Shown: positions 35,569 to 45,191 of the stretch, piece after piece
How the letters are laid out: every line of letters starts with the position of its first letter
Numbering within the stretch: the stretch's first letter is position 1
From: Pseudomonadota bacterium
GTDB lineage: Bacteria; Pseudomonadota; Alphaproteobacteria; Rhizobiales; Hyphomicrobiaceae
DNA length: 64,000 nt
Assembly: GCA_018242295.1 (NCBI GenBank)
Contig: JAFECE010000005.1
Span: 186,001 to 250,000, forward strand
Direction of reading: 5' to 3'
Translations under genes and position numbers: made by a program
The notes under the pieces: model-generated
What the model was told of the DNA's origin: nothing
The model's database searches: none
What the model saw: the letters and a program-made list of their open reading frames with translations, nothing else

Positions 35569-37038
35569 TCAGTTGACCGTCTGGAGGAGCGTCGCGAATA
35601 TGCTGTCGACTGTGTTTATCAGCCTCGATGAGGCCTGGAAGGTTCTCTCCAAAGCAAGAAGATTGGTCATCTCCTCGTCCAAATTGACGCCAGTATCTTT
35701 CGAAAGGGCGGCACTGGCGCGATCCGCCAAAGTCTGACGCGATTCGGCTTCAGCGCTTGCGGACTGCCTTAGCGCTTCAAGCCAAGACACCGAGGATTTT
35801 GCGTAATCGGTAACGGAAGCTGATTGCGACAGCTGCGCTGACGGGTCAAACGATCGCGCCGTTCCGAGATTTGTTATGAGCTGCTGAATGCGGTCAGTGT
35901 AGGAAGCGGCGCCTGTCGAATTGTACGTGTAGGCTGAGCCCGCGATGCCGCCATCTCTGATGAGAGTCGGATCCCCGCCTTGGGAGGGATCGACATTCGG
36001 ATTGACCTTGATCGAGCCGGCGAGGCCCGCCACCAGAGTTCCGGATGTGGGAATTGCGGGACCGCCGCCATATGTGAATAGACCGGCTGCAGCAGACAGC
36101 GTCGGCGTCGCGGACTGATCGGTCTCGGCGGTCGCCTCAATCAAACCGCGAGCGATCTCATCGAGCTGGCTCTGATAGGTGGGGGCGATGTTGTCTCTGA
36201 CTTCGACAAGGCCGGCCAGATTGCCAGAGCTGATCGACATCGTATGCGGAGTTCCAGCGATCGGAACGCCGTCGGCATAGACCGGCGCGCCGACGGCGTT
36301 CGGCCCGAGATTTGCCGAAGCTGCGAACGTTACCTGTCGCGGGGTCTTATCGAATAGCGTTACACCGCTATCGGTGTAGATCGCCATGTCGCCGCCCGCA
36401 CGCGTGACGGTTCGGATGCCGATTTCGGTCGAAAGCTGCTTCAGAATGGCGTCGCGCTGGTCGAGCGCATCGGTGATGTCGGCGCCGCTGCCGGTTCCGC
36501 TCACGATCGTCTGGTTCAGCGTCTGAAACTGGGACAGCAAATTGTTGATGTTGGAGACTGACGTCGCGATGTCGTTATCGGCCTGATTCCGCATATCGGT
36601 CACCGCTTGGGTGGCCGAATTGAGAGACGTCGCCAACTGCTGCGCGGCGGATACGACCGTCGCTGCGATGGCGCCGTTCTGCGGAGTTGTGGAGTAATTC
36701 TGAAGCGCAGAATTCAGCTTCGCGATGAGTGCTGCGGGAGAGGTTTCGGAATCGGTCTCGCCGACCGTGTTCTGGAGCTGATTAAGCGCCGAGTTGATCA
36801 CGGTTTGCGTCTGGTTATTGGAATTCGCAGTCAAATACGTGTCGAGCAGCAGTTTGTTTGCAGTACGGGAAATGGAGGCGACACTGACGCCGCCCCCCGC
36901 CACAGTGATGACGTTTGCGACCTTACGCGTCGCATCGGAATTGTTCACGTTCGCGATGTTCTGCGATACCACCGAGATTTGCTCGGAAACAGTCGCCAGA
37001 CTCGAACGCGCGTTGCCGATACTCTGTGTAAGCGTCAT
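35569..37038 (-). CDS. flgK: Hook-associated protein FlgK
   Basis: 489 aa. It begins with the FlgK/FlgG-type motif VSQNIANVNNSDATRK (residues about 25-41) and ends with the helical LLALERTFQASSRLINTVDSIFATLLQ. The central, Ala/Thr-rich region is variable in the family. FlgK forms the first junction ring after the hook. FlgE lies 30 bases upstream and FlgL directly downstream. Confidence 0.93.
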   Translation of the reverse strand: MTLTQSIGNARSSLATVSEQISVVSQNIANVNNSDATRKVANVITVAGGGVSVASISRTANKLLLDTYLTANSNNQTQTVINSALNQLQNTVGETDSETSPAALIAKLNSALQNYSTTPQNGAIAATVVSAAQQLATSLNSATQAVTDMRNQADNDIATSVSNINNLLSQFQTLNQTIVSGTGSGADITDALDQRDAILKQLSTEIGIRTVTRAGGDMAIYTDSGVTLFDKTPRQVTFAASANLGPNAVGAPVYADGVPIAGTPHTMSISSGNLAGLVEVRDNIAPTYQSQLDEIARGLIEATAETDQSATPTLSAAAGLFTYGGGPAIPTSGTLVAGLAGSIKVNPNVDPSQGGDPTLIRDGGIAGSAYTYNSTGAASYTDRIQQLITNLGTARSFDPSAQLSQSASVTDYAKSSVSWLEALRQSASAEAESRQTLADRASAALSKDTGVNLDEEMTNLLALERTFQASSRLINTVDSIFATLLQTVN

Positions 37039-37068
37039 ATGCTGGGCCTTTACCTTTCAATTCTCCCG

Positions 37069-38334
37069 TCAGCGAACGAGATTTACAAGAACGTCCAGGA
37101 GTTCGGTGCCGGTTTGGAATACTTTGGAGTTTGCCGTGTAGTTGCGCTGCGCCTGAACCATGGTCGTTAGCTCGGAAGCGAGATCGACAGTGCTGCTCTC
37201 GAGTGCGCCAGAGATGATTTTGCCCCTGCCGCCTTCGTTGGCCGTGCCGAGCTGCAAGTCTCCGGACGCCTTATTCGTCGCGTAGACGTTGCCGGAAATG
37301 GCCGTGAGGTTGTCGGGGCTTGCTACGGTCGCGAGTGGGATCTTGAATGCGTCGACGCGCGATCCGTCGGCATATACCGCCGTGACGATTCCATCAGCGC
37401 TGATCTCAAGCCGATCGACAGCGGTCGGAGGGCTGCCGTTCGCGCTCGGTGCGTTTGCGCCCGTCTGCGGCGTGTAGCCCGCGGCGAGCTGCGTCATCTT
37501 GCTAATGTCGAGAGAGAACGATGCGCCGTTGGGAATGTTGAGCGTTATCGCAGGCCCACCCGACGCTACGGCACCCGTTGTCGGATCAAATGTGACCGTA
37601 TTCGTCGATAGAGCGGCACCCGTGTATGGGAAACCACCGTTGGTCGCATCAGCCGCGTTATAGACTGTAATTTCCCAGGTGTTGTCAGCAGTCTTGGCGG
37701 AATAGATATCGAGGGTCACCTGATGGCCGAGATTGTCGTAGGTGACGATCGAGGTCTTGCCAGCGTATTCAGCCGTGGCTGCGTTTGCCGACGGCAAGTT
37801 GGCCGCAACGGTTGCGGTCGCATCGGCAGGAAGGTTCACACCGAACGTGCCGCTCGTCGAAGGGGTCGCTTTCATACCCAAGCTGCTGGTGCTCACAACC
37901 TGGAGGCCGGCCGCACTGTTCACGACCGAACTCGAGCTGCCATCCAGGAGATTGTAGCCCAGGAGCTTGAAACCTGCGGCGTTTACGAGATCACCGTTGG
38001 CATCGGCGACGAAGTTGCCCGAGCGAGTCAGATAGGGCGTGCCGGCGTCGCTTTGCACCATGAAAAAGCCGTTGCCGCTGACAGCAAGATCGGTCGGCGA
38101 CTTTGTATAAGTAAAGTCACCTTGCTGCGATATGAGGCGACGCGCGATTGTCGAAACGGAGCCCGGCACATACTCTGCAACGCTGCCTTCCGCGATCAGC
38201 GTCGCGAATTCGGTGGATGCTGCCTTGTAACCGGTTGTATTGATGTTCGCGATGTTGTCCGCGACCGTACCCATTCGGTCAGACTGGACAGACATTCCCG
38301 AGACGCTCGTAGTCATTACTCCGTAGAGACCCAT
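37069..38334 (-). CDS. flgE: Flagellar hook protein FlgE
   Basis: 421 aa. The ATG at 38334 is preceded by GAGGAG at optimal distance (seven bases); an ATG six bases upstream is too close to it. The N terminus GLYGVMTTSVSGMSVQSDRMGTVADNIANINTTGYK contains the rod/hook signature ANxNTxGYK. The C terminus TTMVQAQRNYTANSKVFQTGTELLDVLVNL is the helical D0 region. Its first 56 bases lie inside the end of the ftcR gene in another frame, so the promoter or leader lies within ftcR. Confidence 0.95.
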   Translation of the reverse strand: MGLYGVMTTSVSGMSVQSDRMGTVADNIANINTTGYKAASTEFATLIAEGSVAEYVPGSVSTIARRLISQQGDFTYTKSPTDLAVSGNGFFMVQSDAGTPYLTRSGNFVADANGDLVNAAGFKLLGYNLLDGSSSSVVNSAAGLQVVSTSSLGMKATPSTSGTFGVNLPADATATVAANLPSANAATAEYAGKTSIVTYDNLGHQVTLDIYSAKTADNTWEITVYNAADATNGGFPYTGAALSTNTVTFDPTTGAVASGGPAITLNIPNGASFSLDISKMTQLAAGYTPQTGANAPSANGSPPTAVDRLEISADGIVTAVYADGSRVDAFKIPLATVASPDNLTAISGNVYATNKASGDLQLGTANEGGRGKIISGALESSTVDLASELTTMVQAQRNYTANSKVFQTGTELLDVLVNLVR

Positions 38335-39109
38335 CGACATTCTCCTCGTCGCGCATAATGCTCGCGGGTATTAAAGCATCTGGGCCTTGCGTGAGACTGG
38401 TTGGCGACGTGTGCGCGGTCTGCAAAACGTCGTCGATTGCGAAGTCTTTCAAGCGGTAACCGAGGAACCGCTGAGAATCGATCGGGTCGTATCCGAGCTT
38501 CTGCTTCAATCGCTTCCGAAGCCGGCTGATATGGCTTTCAATGACGTTCTCGTGGATCTCGTCGTTGAATATTCCGTACACGCGATTGAATATCTGCGTC
38601 TTGGTGATCCGAGTATTGCGGCTCAGCACGAGGCATTCCAAAATTCGCCGTTCGCGCCTTGGCAAGGGCAGCACGTCGCCGTTAACGATTGGGTCGCGAC
38701 CGTCGAAGAAGATCCTGATGCCGCCGACATCAACGCATTCGTCAGTGATTTGCATGCGGCGGCGAATGGCGCCACTGCGCGCCAAAATTTCCCTGACGTG
38801 AAACGGCTTCGCGAGCACGTCGTCGAAACCCAGCGAGAAAAGCTCTAGCGTTTCGCTGAGCGCCCTCGCTTCGATTAGGCCAATAAGCGGCGCACGGCAT
38901 CTCGATCGGATGCGCGCCGAAATTTGCCGCCGCGCGGAAACCGTGCCGAGCAGAAAACCCTCGATGACAGCAACATCCGAGTCATTGATGAGCTCGAACC
39001 ATTCGAAGAACTCAGATGGATCTACAGCTGTAGCTGCAATACCCTCTCGTTCGAAACACGCAACATACCCCCCCGCGACCGTCGAACGATCGTCAAGCAC
39101 AACGAACAT
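38279..39109 (-). CDS. ftcR: FtcR-type orphan response regulator of flagellar genes
   Basis: 276 aa from the ATG at 39109, preceded by GGGGGG. The start MFVVLDDRSTVAGGYVACFEREGIAATAV matches FtcR. The receiver-like domain has Glu-Gly at the usual phosphoacceptor place (AVIEGFLLG), so phosphorylation is unlikely. A winged-helix DNA-binding domain follows (PLPRRERRILECLVLS, then SRLRKRLK and FLGYRLKD). The C-terminal 50 residues beyond that domain are an extension that overlaps the flgE start. FtcR activates flgE and related class II genes in Brucella. It is encoded just upstream of its likely target. Confidence 0.88.
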   Translation of the reverse strand: MFVVLDDRSTVAGGYVACFEREGIAATAVDPSEFFEWFELINDSDVAVIEGFLLGTVSARRQISARIRSRCRAPLIGLIEARALSETLELFSLGFDDVLAKPFHVREILARSGAIRRRMQITDECVDVGGIRIFFDGRDPIVNGDVLPLPRRERRILECLVLSRNTRITKTQIFNRVYGIFNDEIHENVIESHISRLRKRLKQKLGYDPIDSQRFLGYRLKDFAIDDVLQTAHTSPTSLTQGPDALIPASIMRDEENVDGSLRSNDYERLGNVCPV

Positions 39110-39458
39110 GTTGCCCCCCAGGCCCCGCAAATCATTGGCACTAAAGGGAATACAGTGATTCACGGCAGTTATTAACATTTATTTCATTATTGCTTGCGGC
39201 CGAAAAGACACGGCAAATCACTCGGAAGTTACACTCAATGCAGATACATGACGTCCGCGCGTTTGTGGCGCTTCGAGTTTAAATGGCAATTCAACTCCGT
39301 ATAATTTTATTTGTTTCGATTTCGGCTCCGTAACCTAATTGTTGTTCAATGGAATACGCTAGCTCTACCGCGAACCGGCCAATTCCCAGCCGATAAGCGT
39401 TTGGAGAGAATTACGTTTCAATCGCTGCGAAATGAGTGGATTTGTTCAGGTGCGTAAT
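39110..39458. other. AT-rich divergent region between ftcR and a PilZ gene
   Basis: 349 bases, noticeably richer in A/T than its neighbours, holding both divergent promoters. I see no convincing inverted repeat or small gene. It is where master-regulator inputs to ftcR would act. Confidence 0.5.
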
Positions 39459-39872
39459 ATGAAGCAAACAAAGGTCCGAAAACTCTTTCGCAACTTGGCA
39501 GCTGCCGACGCAATTGCAGAAGATGTTATGATCGACGACCGTCGCGTTACTGCGCGGCACGAGGCGCGCCAGCACGTTGCGCTTCGGTTTCGAAAATCTC
39601 ATTTGATCTGCGATCTCACAGATCTTTCCGAATCTGGCGCGAGGATCAGTGTTCTCGACGGCGTGGTGCCGAACGTCGATGAAACCGTATCTTTGACGCT
39701 GTTCGACGGCACGGTCGTCGTCGGCAGGGTATCCTGGCTGAAGGATAAGCATATCGGCGTTGAATTTGTTACGCCCGTAACGAATGTCGACGAGCGTCTG
39801 GACTTCGAAAATCTCGGACGAGCTTATTATCAGAAGGCGGTCCGGCTGCAGAAATCGGCGCGCCGCATCTAG
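39459..39872 (+). CDS. PilZ-domain c-di-GMP-binding protein
   Basis: 137 aa from the ATG at 39459, which has AGGTG six bases upstream. R33-H-E-A-R37 and D55-L-S-E-S-G60 are the two c-di-GMP contact motifs, both intact. The rest continues the PilZ barrel (VSLTLFDGTVVVGRVSWLKDKHIGVEF). The basic N terminus and C terminus (RLQKSARRI) may contact another protein or membrane. It is divergent from ftcR, suggesting flagellar regulation. It is the third PilZ gene of the window. Confidence 0.88.
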   Translation: MKQTKVRKLFRNLAAADAIAEDVMIDDRRVTARHEARQHVALRFRKSHLICDLTDLSESGARISVLDGVVPNVDETVSLTLFDGTVVVGRVSWLKDKHIGVEFVTPVTNVDERLDFENLGRAYYQKAVRLQKSARRI

Positions 39873-39936
39873 GTCGTTCCAAGCTCAGCACTGTCAGCGT
39901 TCCGCAAGCCGAATCCCATAGGTTGCCGAGCTTCGA

Positions 39937-40413
39937 GTGCTCCTTTTCCTTCCGGCAATGCCTATGCGATTGCGGACGCCGCTGCCGTCGAGTTTTGATA
40001 CTTTGATCGACGACTTGATCGCCCGAGAGGACGAACTCGGTCGCGCGCCTCTGCTTTCGCGTAAATTTTCCCTTAACAGCCTCGAGGCTGCATGGGACCT
40101 TGCGGCGCGCAAGCGCCCCGGCGCTACCACCGACGCTTCCCACCAGCGCCGCAAGAATTATGGCGACGATGGCGTCGACGATTTCAATCTCGAAGCATTT
40201 CTCGATCCTAACAAAATCTTGCTCGAGCTCGGGCTGGGGCTCTCTTCGAACGTCACCGAAGCTGACATTGCAATGTTCCGGCGCGAGTTCGCCTTGCGCA
40301 ATCATCCCGATCGGGTTCCGGCTGAACTCAGACCGCTCGCAACGCAACGGATGATGATCGCCAACGATCTGATCGACAGATACGTGGCGCGGTTGCGCAA
40401 ATCCCAAGGTTAA
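39937..40413 (+). CDS. J-domain-like protein (DnaJ family fragment)
   Basis: 158 aa. The C-terminal part reads FRREFALRNHPDRVP, with the HPD motif between two helices, so this is a J-domain that could stimulate a Hsp70 ATPase. The N-terminal 80 residues are a Pro/Arg/Leu-rich region with ARKRPGATTDASHQRRKN and no recognised domain. No G/F-region or zinc fingers follow, so it is a short type III J-protein. The start is uncertain (39937, 39958 or 39964). It lies between PilZ and fliK genes; a role in flagellar protein handling is speculative. Confidence 0.7.
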   Translation: MLLFLPAMPMRLRTPLPSSFDTLIDDLIAREDELGRAPLLSRKFSLNSLEAAWDLAARKRPGATTDASHQRRKNYGDDGVDDFNLEAFLDPNKILLELGLGLSSNVTEADIAMFRREFALRNHPDRVPAELRPLATQRMMIANDLIDRYVARLRKSQG

Positions 40414-40528
40414 TGACCTGCGCAGAATTTGCTAAAATGCAAATAGCTTTGTTGGCGGTAATGCCATCAATGCTGTGTAAATTCACCCTCATAGCCAGCG
40501 GGCCGATGAAAAGAGTTGAGGGACTAAA

Positions 40529-40774
40529 ATGGAAGACGTACGTGCCGATCTTGGGGCCCTTCATGCTCGCATGGCAGGGATTGGCTCACGTCTCGGCGGA
40601 GATTGGGCGGAGAAGCTCGAGCGACAGCTACATCTCGACCTCGGAACGGCGGAATGCGCCTACTGGCATTCAGGCTATTATCAGGCCCTTGCAGACGTGC
40701 TCGACCTGATGACGAAGCCCCAGCCTATCGACGACACCGCGGACATGCCCAATCTGTGCCTTGCGGCCGGCTAG
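40529..40774 (+). CDS. Small hypothetical protein, 81 aa
   Basis: GAGGG lies seven bases upstream of the ATG at 40529, and the product is acidic with a balanced composition (MEDVRADLGALHARMAG...AYWHSGYYQALADVLDLM). This looks like a genuine small cytoplasmic protein. No family recognised. Its 3' end overlaps the end of a convergent gene on minus by 50 bases, which is unusual. Confidence 0.6.
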   Translation: MEDVRADLGALHARMAGIGSRLGGDWAEKLERQLHLDLGTAECAYWHSGYYQALADVLDLMTKPQPIDDTADMPNLCLAAG

Positions 40775-41078
40775 GGTGCAGAAAGTTTCCGGACGGCAGG
40801 AACTGATGAAACATTTCGCACTCCTTTTCAAAGGCGAGCCGCTCTTCTGCGAAATGCCGAAATTTGAATTGCGATGCAGTTCCGATGTGCGCTTTCAGTT
40901 TTGATTTCAGATTTTCACCCGCGCTCCCAACATAAGTGATCGAGAACCGGCCAAGGTGATCGGTGAAACCGAGCGCGTATGCACCCGGACAATTTTCGGC
41001 AAGCTCTTCATCGATCGCATCGGTCGCGAGCGAGAAGGGGCCATGCAGACCGCTGCCTATCAGTTCCTGCTGCGTCAT
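40725..41078 (-). CDS. GIY-YIG-like domain protein, 117 aa
   Basis: A short protein with GAYALGFTD and RFSITYVGSAGENLKSKLKAH, resembling the GIY-YIG fold start (GAYALG for GIY, YVGSA for YIG) but with Lys or Ser where the catalytic Arg of that family normally stands (NLKSKL). It continues FKFRHFAEERLAFEKECEMFHQF and ends near a W-A-C-P-R-C pair of cysteines. I infer a degenerate nuclease or nucleic-acid-binding protein. AGG eight bases before the start supports the ATG. It ends inside a convergent small gene and lies nine bases downstream of fliK. Confidence 0.6.
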   Translation of the reverse strand: MTQQELIGSGLHGPFSLATDAIDEELAENCPGAYALGFTDHLGRFSITYVGSAGENLKSKLKAHIGTASQFKFRHFAEERLAFEKECEMFHQFLPSGNFLHPSRPQGTDWACPRCRR

Positions 41079-41086
41079 AACGAGAC

Positions 41087-42616
41087 CTAAATATAAACTG
41101 CGCCACCCGCACGTCCGCTAGCCGAGGCGGCGGATGTCTGCTGCGATTGATCTTGCTGACGGCGTTGCGGCTGGCCGAACATCGTACCTTCGCGACGTTG
41201 GGAATCCCCTTCCTGCTGGCCCGCGAAGTTCGCGCGCGCCTGATCACCATCGCGGGACGGCGATCCGTTCGCTTGCTGACCACTTGAGTTCGTCGCGTTG
41301 CTCGATGAAACATCGGTGATCTTCAAACTGGTGACATCGTAGCCCGCGTCTCGCAGACCTCGCTCCAGCGACGTGCGATCGTCGATGAGGATCTTAGCGG
41401 TCGCTGCTTTCGACGCATCCGCTTCTATCTCCAATGCGTTCGACTTGAGACTCATGCGCAACCGCACCGAGCCGAGGTCTGGCGGAGAGAGCGTGAGATC
41501 CAACGAGCGCAAAACGGGCGGAGGCGTCGGCGCGCGATCCTGAAGATCCGCCACTGTTGTACTTGGATTCAGTTCTCCGGCTTTGCCGGCTAGAGCATCA
41601 ACGACACCATTGCGCACTTGCGCCGTCACATTGACCGCGCCTTGCGAGGGCTTGGGATCGACGGACAACATGCTCTCGATCGAATCGGACGACTCGGGTT
41701 TCACAATCTTGCGGATCGCCGGATCTCCGGTCGCCGGCTGTTGGAGACGAGGGCCGGTTTGATCCTTATCGGCGAGCAAGGACTCATTGGATGTATCTGC
41801 TGACGTCGGGGCTGTGACAGCTTGCACCTGCACGGGCGGTGATGAGTCGTCCGATGGGCCGGCTGGCTTTTGGGGTGTCTCCGCGACGCGAAACGGCGAG
41901 AAGACGCGCTGCGCGGGACGATCCTCGGATTGCACTCCTGAAGCCTGCAAAGCAGCGGCGGCGATGGTTTTGTCGTTGAAGTTCCAATGCGTCTCCTGGC
42001 CGTTGACGGTCGCTGGAGTTCGATCCGTCACGTTGTCAAACGCATCCGATTGCAGGTCCTGCTGGAGGGGCAGCGTATCCGGCGTCGTTACTTCCGCTGC
42101 CTTCGAAATATCCTCACTCGGCATCAGACGCGCCTTCGCGTCGATCAATGCTGCAATGCTATCTTGCCGCAAGAGATTGACTGGACGCATGGCGCGTTGC
42201 GAACTTTCTGCCGGCTGCTGGACGATTTCAGGTGTCTGCTGCTTGGCGAGATTGTTGCCAGCAGCGACCGCAGCGAGCGCATTTTGAGGCCAATTATTAT
42301 CGCCGCTCTCGACCTTTGCGCTAGCGTTCGGCTCCTGCTGCCCGATGCTATCGATTGTTTCCGCGAACGACGCCTCATCATCGGCGGACTCGGACTTGCC
42401 TTGTTTTCGTGCCGATGACTTTTCGGAGCGGCTAACGGCGCTATCGGAATTCGAAGCTGCTTTGGGCCGGGAGTAATCCTTCTTGACGTCTTGAGCATCC
42501 GACTCGTTATCCCGAGTTTGCCTGTCGTCGTCCCGATGGGAGCTTACGCGGCCACGCACAGACTGCAAAAGTTGATCGACCGTGCCTGGCGCAGCACCAC
42601 CAACTGACGCTGTCAT
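41087..42616 (-). CDS. fliK: Flagellar hook-length control protein FliK
   Basis: 509 aa. The N-terminal 370 residues are Ser/Gln/Asp-rich and disordered-looking, as expected for the molecular ruler. The C-terminal domain carries the substrate-switch region LDLTLSPPDLGSVRLRMSLKSNALEIEADASKAATAKIL, typical of FliK. It ends with a Gln/Ser-rich tail. It regulates hook length by interacting with FlhB. It overlaps motC by four bases. The hypervariable N-terminal region is normal for the family. Confidence 0.9.
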   Translation of the reverse strand: MTASVGGAAPGTVDQLLQSVRGRVSSHRDDDRQTRDNESDAQDVKKDYSRPKAASNSDSAVSRSEKSSARKQGKSESADDEASFAETIDSIGQQEPNASAKVESGDNNWPQNALAAVAAGNNLAKQQTPEIVQQPAESSQRAMRPVNLLRQDSIAALIDAKARLMPSEDISKAAEVTTPDTLPLQQDLQSDAFDNVTDRTPATVNGQETHWNFNDKTIAAAALQASGVQSEDRPAQRVFSPFRVAETPQKPAGPSDDSSPPVQVQAVTAPTSADTSNESLLADKDQTGPRLQQPATGDPAIRKIVKPESSDSIESMLSVDPKPSQGAVNVTAQVRNGVVDALAGKAGELNPSTTVADLQDRAPTPPPVLRSLDLTLSPPDLGSVRLRMSLKSNALEIEADASKAATAKILIDDRTSLERGLRDAGYDVTSLKITDVSSSNATNSSGQQANGSPSRDGDQARANFAGQQEGDSQRREGTMFGQPQRRQQDQSQQTSAASASGRAGGAVYI

Positions 42617-43887
42617 TTTCCACTCCGTGCGATGATCTGATCGGCTTCGTTTATAAGAGCGTCGGCTTTGCCGAGAACGGCCGCAGCTTTCGGTAAGATC
42701 GGATCTTGAGCAATTCCGGGAGCGCCCGTGCCGTTGTGCGCATTTTCTATTTTATCGCCGACGACGGAATTCGCGATGAAGCCCGCGACTTCACGAATTT
42801 CCGTATCCTCGTCCGAAAGGCGATCGGCAGTGATCTGATTCAAAGCTTGCAGAGCCTTCCCCGCATCGGCGGAAGGAGCTTCTGCTGCAGCTTGATAGAG
42901 ACGCGCCTTATCCAAAGTTTCGGAGCTTGCGCCATCGATCTTCAGGACTCGCTCGGCGGCGGCGCGTGCGAGTTTCAGTCTGCCCTGAAGCAACGCTTCA
43001 CCAGCAAGATCGATAAATAACTCCGACGCATTCTGCATGTCCATGGGATCGAGGGAGTTCGCGAGCGCATCGATTGTTCCGGAATCGTCCATATCGCTGC
43101 GCTTTGCCGTTGCTTCCGCGAAATCGCGAAATAACTTCCACGCATAGATGGATTTTCCGAACTCGCGGACATAGCTCGTCGTCAACATGATCGCGCGATC
43201 TTTCCGGCCCATACCGATGAGAAGGGGAATTTCCCTTCGAGCGGCGGCCTCGTCGATTGCGGTATGCGGACAAGCGAGCCGCGCGTCATCGAGCAGCTCG
43301 ATCGCCTTTTCGTGGTTGTCGTCCAGATAAAGCGATGCGCGGGCGAGCGCGAACGGTCCGACGAGGCTGACATCGAGCGATCTTGGGTCGATCTCCATGA
43401 ATAATTTGCGCGCGGCTCTTGTCTGCCCTTGAGCGAAACTCACGATGCCGGCGGCCAACTTCTGGTCGGCTGCTCCCAGAGTATCGCTGTCGATCAGCGG
43501 GGCGAGAACATGCGCATCGCCGCCGCTCAGGACATAGAGCAGGCTGGTGCGTACGTTGACGTAGTCTTTCCAGTCTTCGGGGCCGAAGTGACGAACGTCA
43601 TGGGCGATCTCGCTCAGCACTCGCGCCTGCTCAGCGAGCGCGGTCCGATCTCCACGAATAATCCTGTCCTGGATAGCCCCGAGCTGCTCGACCTGGCGGA
43701 GCGCTTCCTTCCGCGCCTGCATTTCATCCGACGGCCTTTGTGCATATGAAGGCACGGCATGATCGAGACGAGGTTCGGGCTTGTCGTCACCAAAGATCAG
43801 CTTCGGCCGAAAGTAAAAGGCCGAGCCTGCTGCAACGCCGGATAGTGCGACGACTGACGCTGCAGAGATCAGCGCGAGCCGTTTCAT
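42613..43887 (-). CDS. motC: Motility protein MotC
   Basis: 424 aa, exported: a signal peptide covers about residues 1-26 ([13 protein letters not shown]). The mature part is helical, repeating [13 protein letters not shown] and LLDDARLAC-type segments that suggest a TPR-like solenoid. MotC is a periplasmic Hyphomicrobiales protein that with MotB is needed for stator function. It stands between motB and fliK with four-base overlaps. The chaperone MotE is encoded at 50785-51336. Confidence 0.92.
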   Translation of the reverse strand: MKRLALISAASVVALSGVAAGSAFYFRPKLIFGDDKPEPRLDHAVPSYAQRPSDEMQARKEALRQVEQLGAIQDRIIRGDRTALAEQARVLSEIAHDVRHFGPEDWKDYVNVRTSLLYVLSGGDAHVLAPLIDSDTLGAADQKLAAGIVSFAQGQTRAARKLFMEIDPRSLDVSLVGPFALARASLYLDDNHEKAIELLDDARLACPHTAIDEAAARREIPLLIGMGRKDRAIMLTTSYVREFGKSIYAWKLFRDFAEATAKRSDMDDSGTIDALANSLDPMDMQNASELFIDLAGEALLQGRLKLARAAAERVLKIDGASSETLDKARLYQAAAEAPSADAGKALQALNQITADRLSDEDTEIREVAGFIANSVVGDKIENAHNGTGAPGIAQDPILPKAAAVLGKADALINEADQIIARSGK

Positions 43888-45191
43888 TTCTTCGCCTCTT
43901 TTATGAGGATATCGATCCGGCGGTTTTGGGCTGCCAAAGTATCGGATGGAATTTTCGGATCGCGGTCGGCACGACCTTCGATGGCGGTAACGCGCGTTTC
44001 CGGGATGCCGCCGCGCACGAGCATGTAATAGGCCATTTGCGCGCGTGCTGCAGAAAGCCGCCAGTTATCGTAGTTTGCATTCTTGTAGGCTCGGCTATCG
44101 GTGTGACCGCGAACCACGATGGGACCGTCGTGACCGTCCAGAACCTTGCTGATTTTGTCCATTACAAGGACGAGTTCCGGCCGCGGCTTTGCAGAGCCCA
44201 CCTCGAACATGCCGAAGTGCGCATCGTCGGTCAGGCTGATGAGCACGCCCTCAGGAGTTGCCTTAACCTCGACGTGCGGCAGATCGCGCGCGACAGCAGA
44301 AATTGCCTTGCTAATGTCGTCTTCGAGCTTCTTCGCCTCTTCGTCTTTTTCCTTTTGCTTATCCTGCTCGTGCGTCTTGTCTTCCTTCTTCGCCTGATCC
44401 AGCGTTGCAGGTGTCTGCTTCGCGACGACGTCCGTTTGTTTTGGCTTTTCGAATTGGCTCTGCGCTGGTGGAACGGGCGGTGTCTCCTTCGCAGTCTCTT
44501 GCGGCGGCGGCTTCGGATTGCTCGGCGGCACGGCCGCTTTTGCAACTTCGTTCGCTTTCGGGGGAGTCGGCGGAGCCGGTTGGTTCGCCGGCTTCAACGT
44601 CGCCTGAGATTTTCCGGCTCGGCGATTGGTGCGATCAAACGGATCGCTGATGTTTCCGTCGGCAGGGCTTGATGCCGTCGTCGGGAAATTGGCCCGTGCT
44701 TCATCAGCAAGCTTCTCGAGCAGATCGCCAGGATTGTCGAAAAGCGCCTGCTCCTTTTGAGCTTCGGAACTCTTGCCGCCAGCGGCAGCGCTCGACTTCT
44801 GCGCCGCCTCGTCCATCGCTTCACCGATCTTCTCTTTGCTATCTTGATCGGCTTGGCGCGTCTGCTTGATATCGATGACCTGCTTTTCGAAACCTTTTTT
44901 CCCTCTCTCTTCCGACGGCTTGGTCGCGGTCTCGGTCAGGTCCTCAAGGCCTTTCGGCGCAGCAAATCGATCCGTCAACCGCATCGGATTGAAATAGGCG
45001 GCAACCTGAACGATTGTCTTCTTGTCGGCGGCGTTGATCAGCCACATGACCAAGAAGAAGGCCATCATCGCGGTCATGAAGTCTGCGTAGGCGATTTTCC
45101 AGACCCCACCGTGATGCGGCTCTTCGGTATTGCGCCGGCGACGAACGATGACCAGCGGTTGCGATGAGACGTCTTCCTGACCGTTGCTCAT
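43884..45191 (-). CDS. motB: Flagellar stator protein MotB
   Basis: 435 aa. A single TM segment near residues 33-52 carries the proton-channel Asp (Asp37 in [17 protein letters not shown]). A long, Lys/Glu/Pro-rich linker of about 200 residues follows. The C-terminal OmpA-like peptidoglycan-binding domain has [23 protein letters not shown]. The long linker is normal in rhizobia, where MotC binds the periplasmic part. MotA is encoded separately at 59086-59976. The DNA encoding the linker is rich in AAG/GAG codons. Confidence 0.94.
   Translation of the reverse strand: MSNGQEDVSSQPLVIVRRRRNTEEPHHGGVWKIAYADFMTAMMAFFLVMWLINAADKKTIVQVAAYFNPMRLTDRFAAPKGLEDLTETATKPSEERGKKGFEKQVIDIKQTRQADQDSKEKIGEAMDEAAQKSSAAAGGKSSEAQKEQALFDNPGDLLEKLADEARANFPTTASSPADGNISDPFDRTNRRAGKSQATLKPANQPAPPTPPKANEVAKAAVPPSNPKPPPQETAKETPPVPPAQSQFEKPKQTDVVAKQTPATLDQAKKEDKTHEQDKQKEKDEEAKKLEDDISKAISAVARDLPHVEVKATPEGVLISLTDDAHFGMFEVGSAKPRPELVLVMDKISKVLDGHDGPIVVRGHTDSRAYKNANYDNWRLSAARAQMAYYMLVRGGIPETRVTAIEGRADRDPKIPSDTLAAQNRRIDILIKEAKK

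Noticed and set aside
38405-38848. Plus-strand ORF antisense to ftcR
   Set aside because: Looks like a reading-frame shadow of the regulator's DNA-binding domain.
43740-44672. Plus-strand ORF of 310 codons opposite motB
   Set aside because: Arises from the repetitive Lys/Glu/Pro codons of the MotB linker read backwards.
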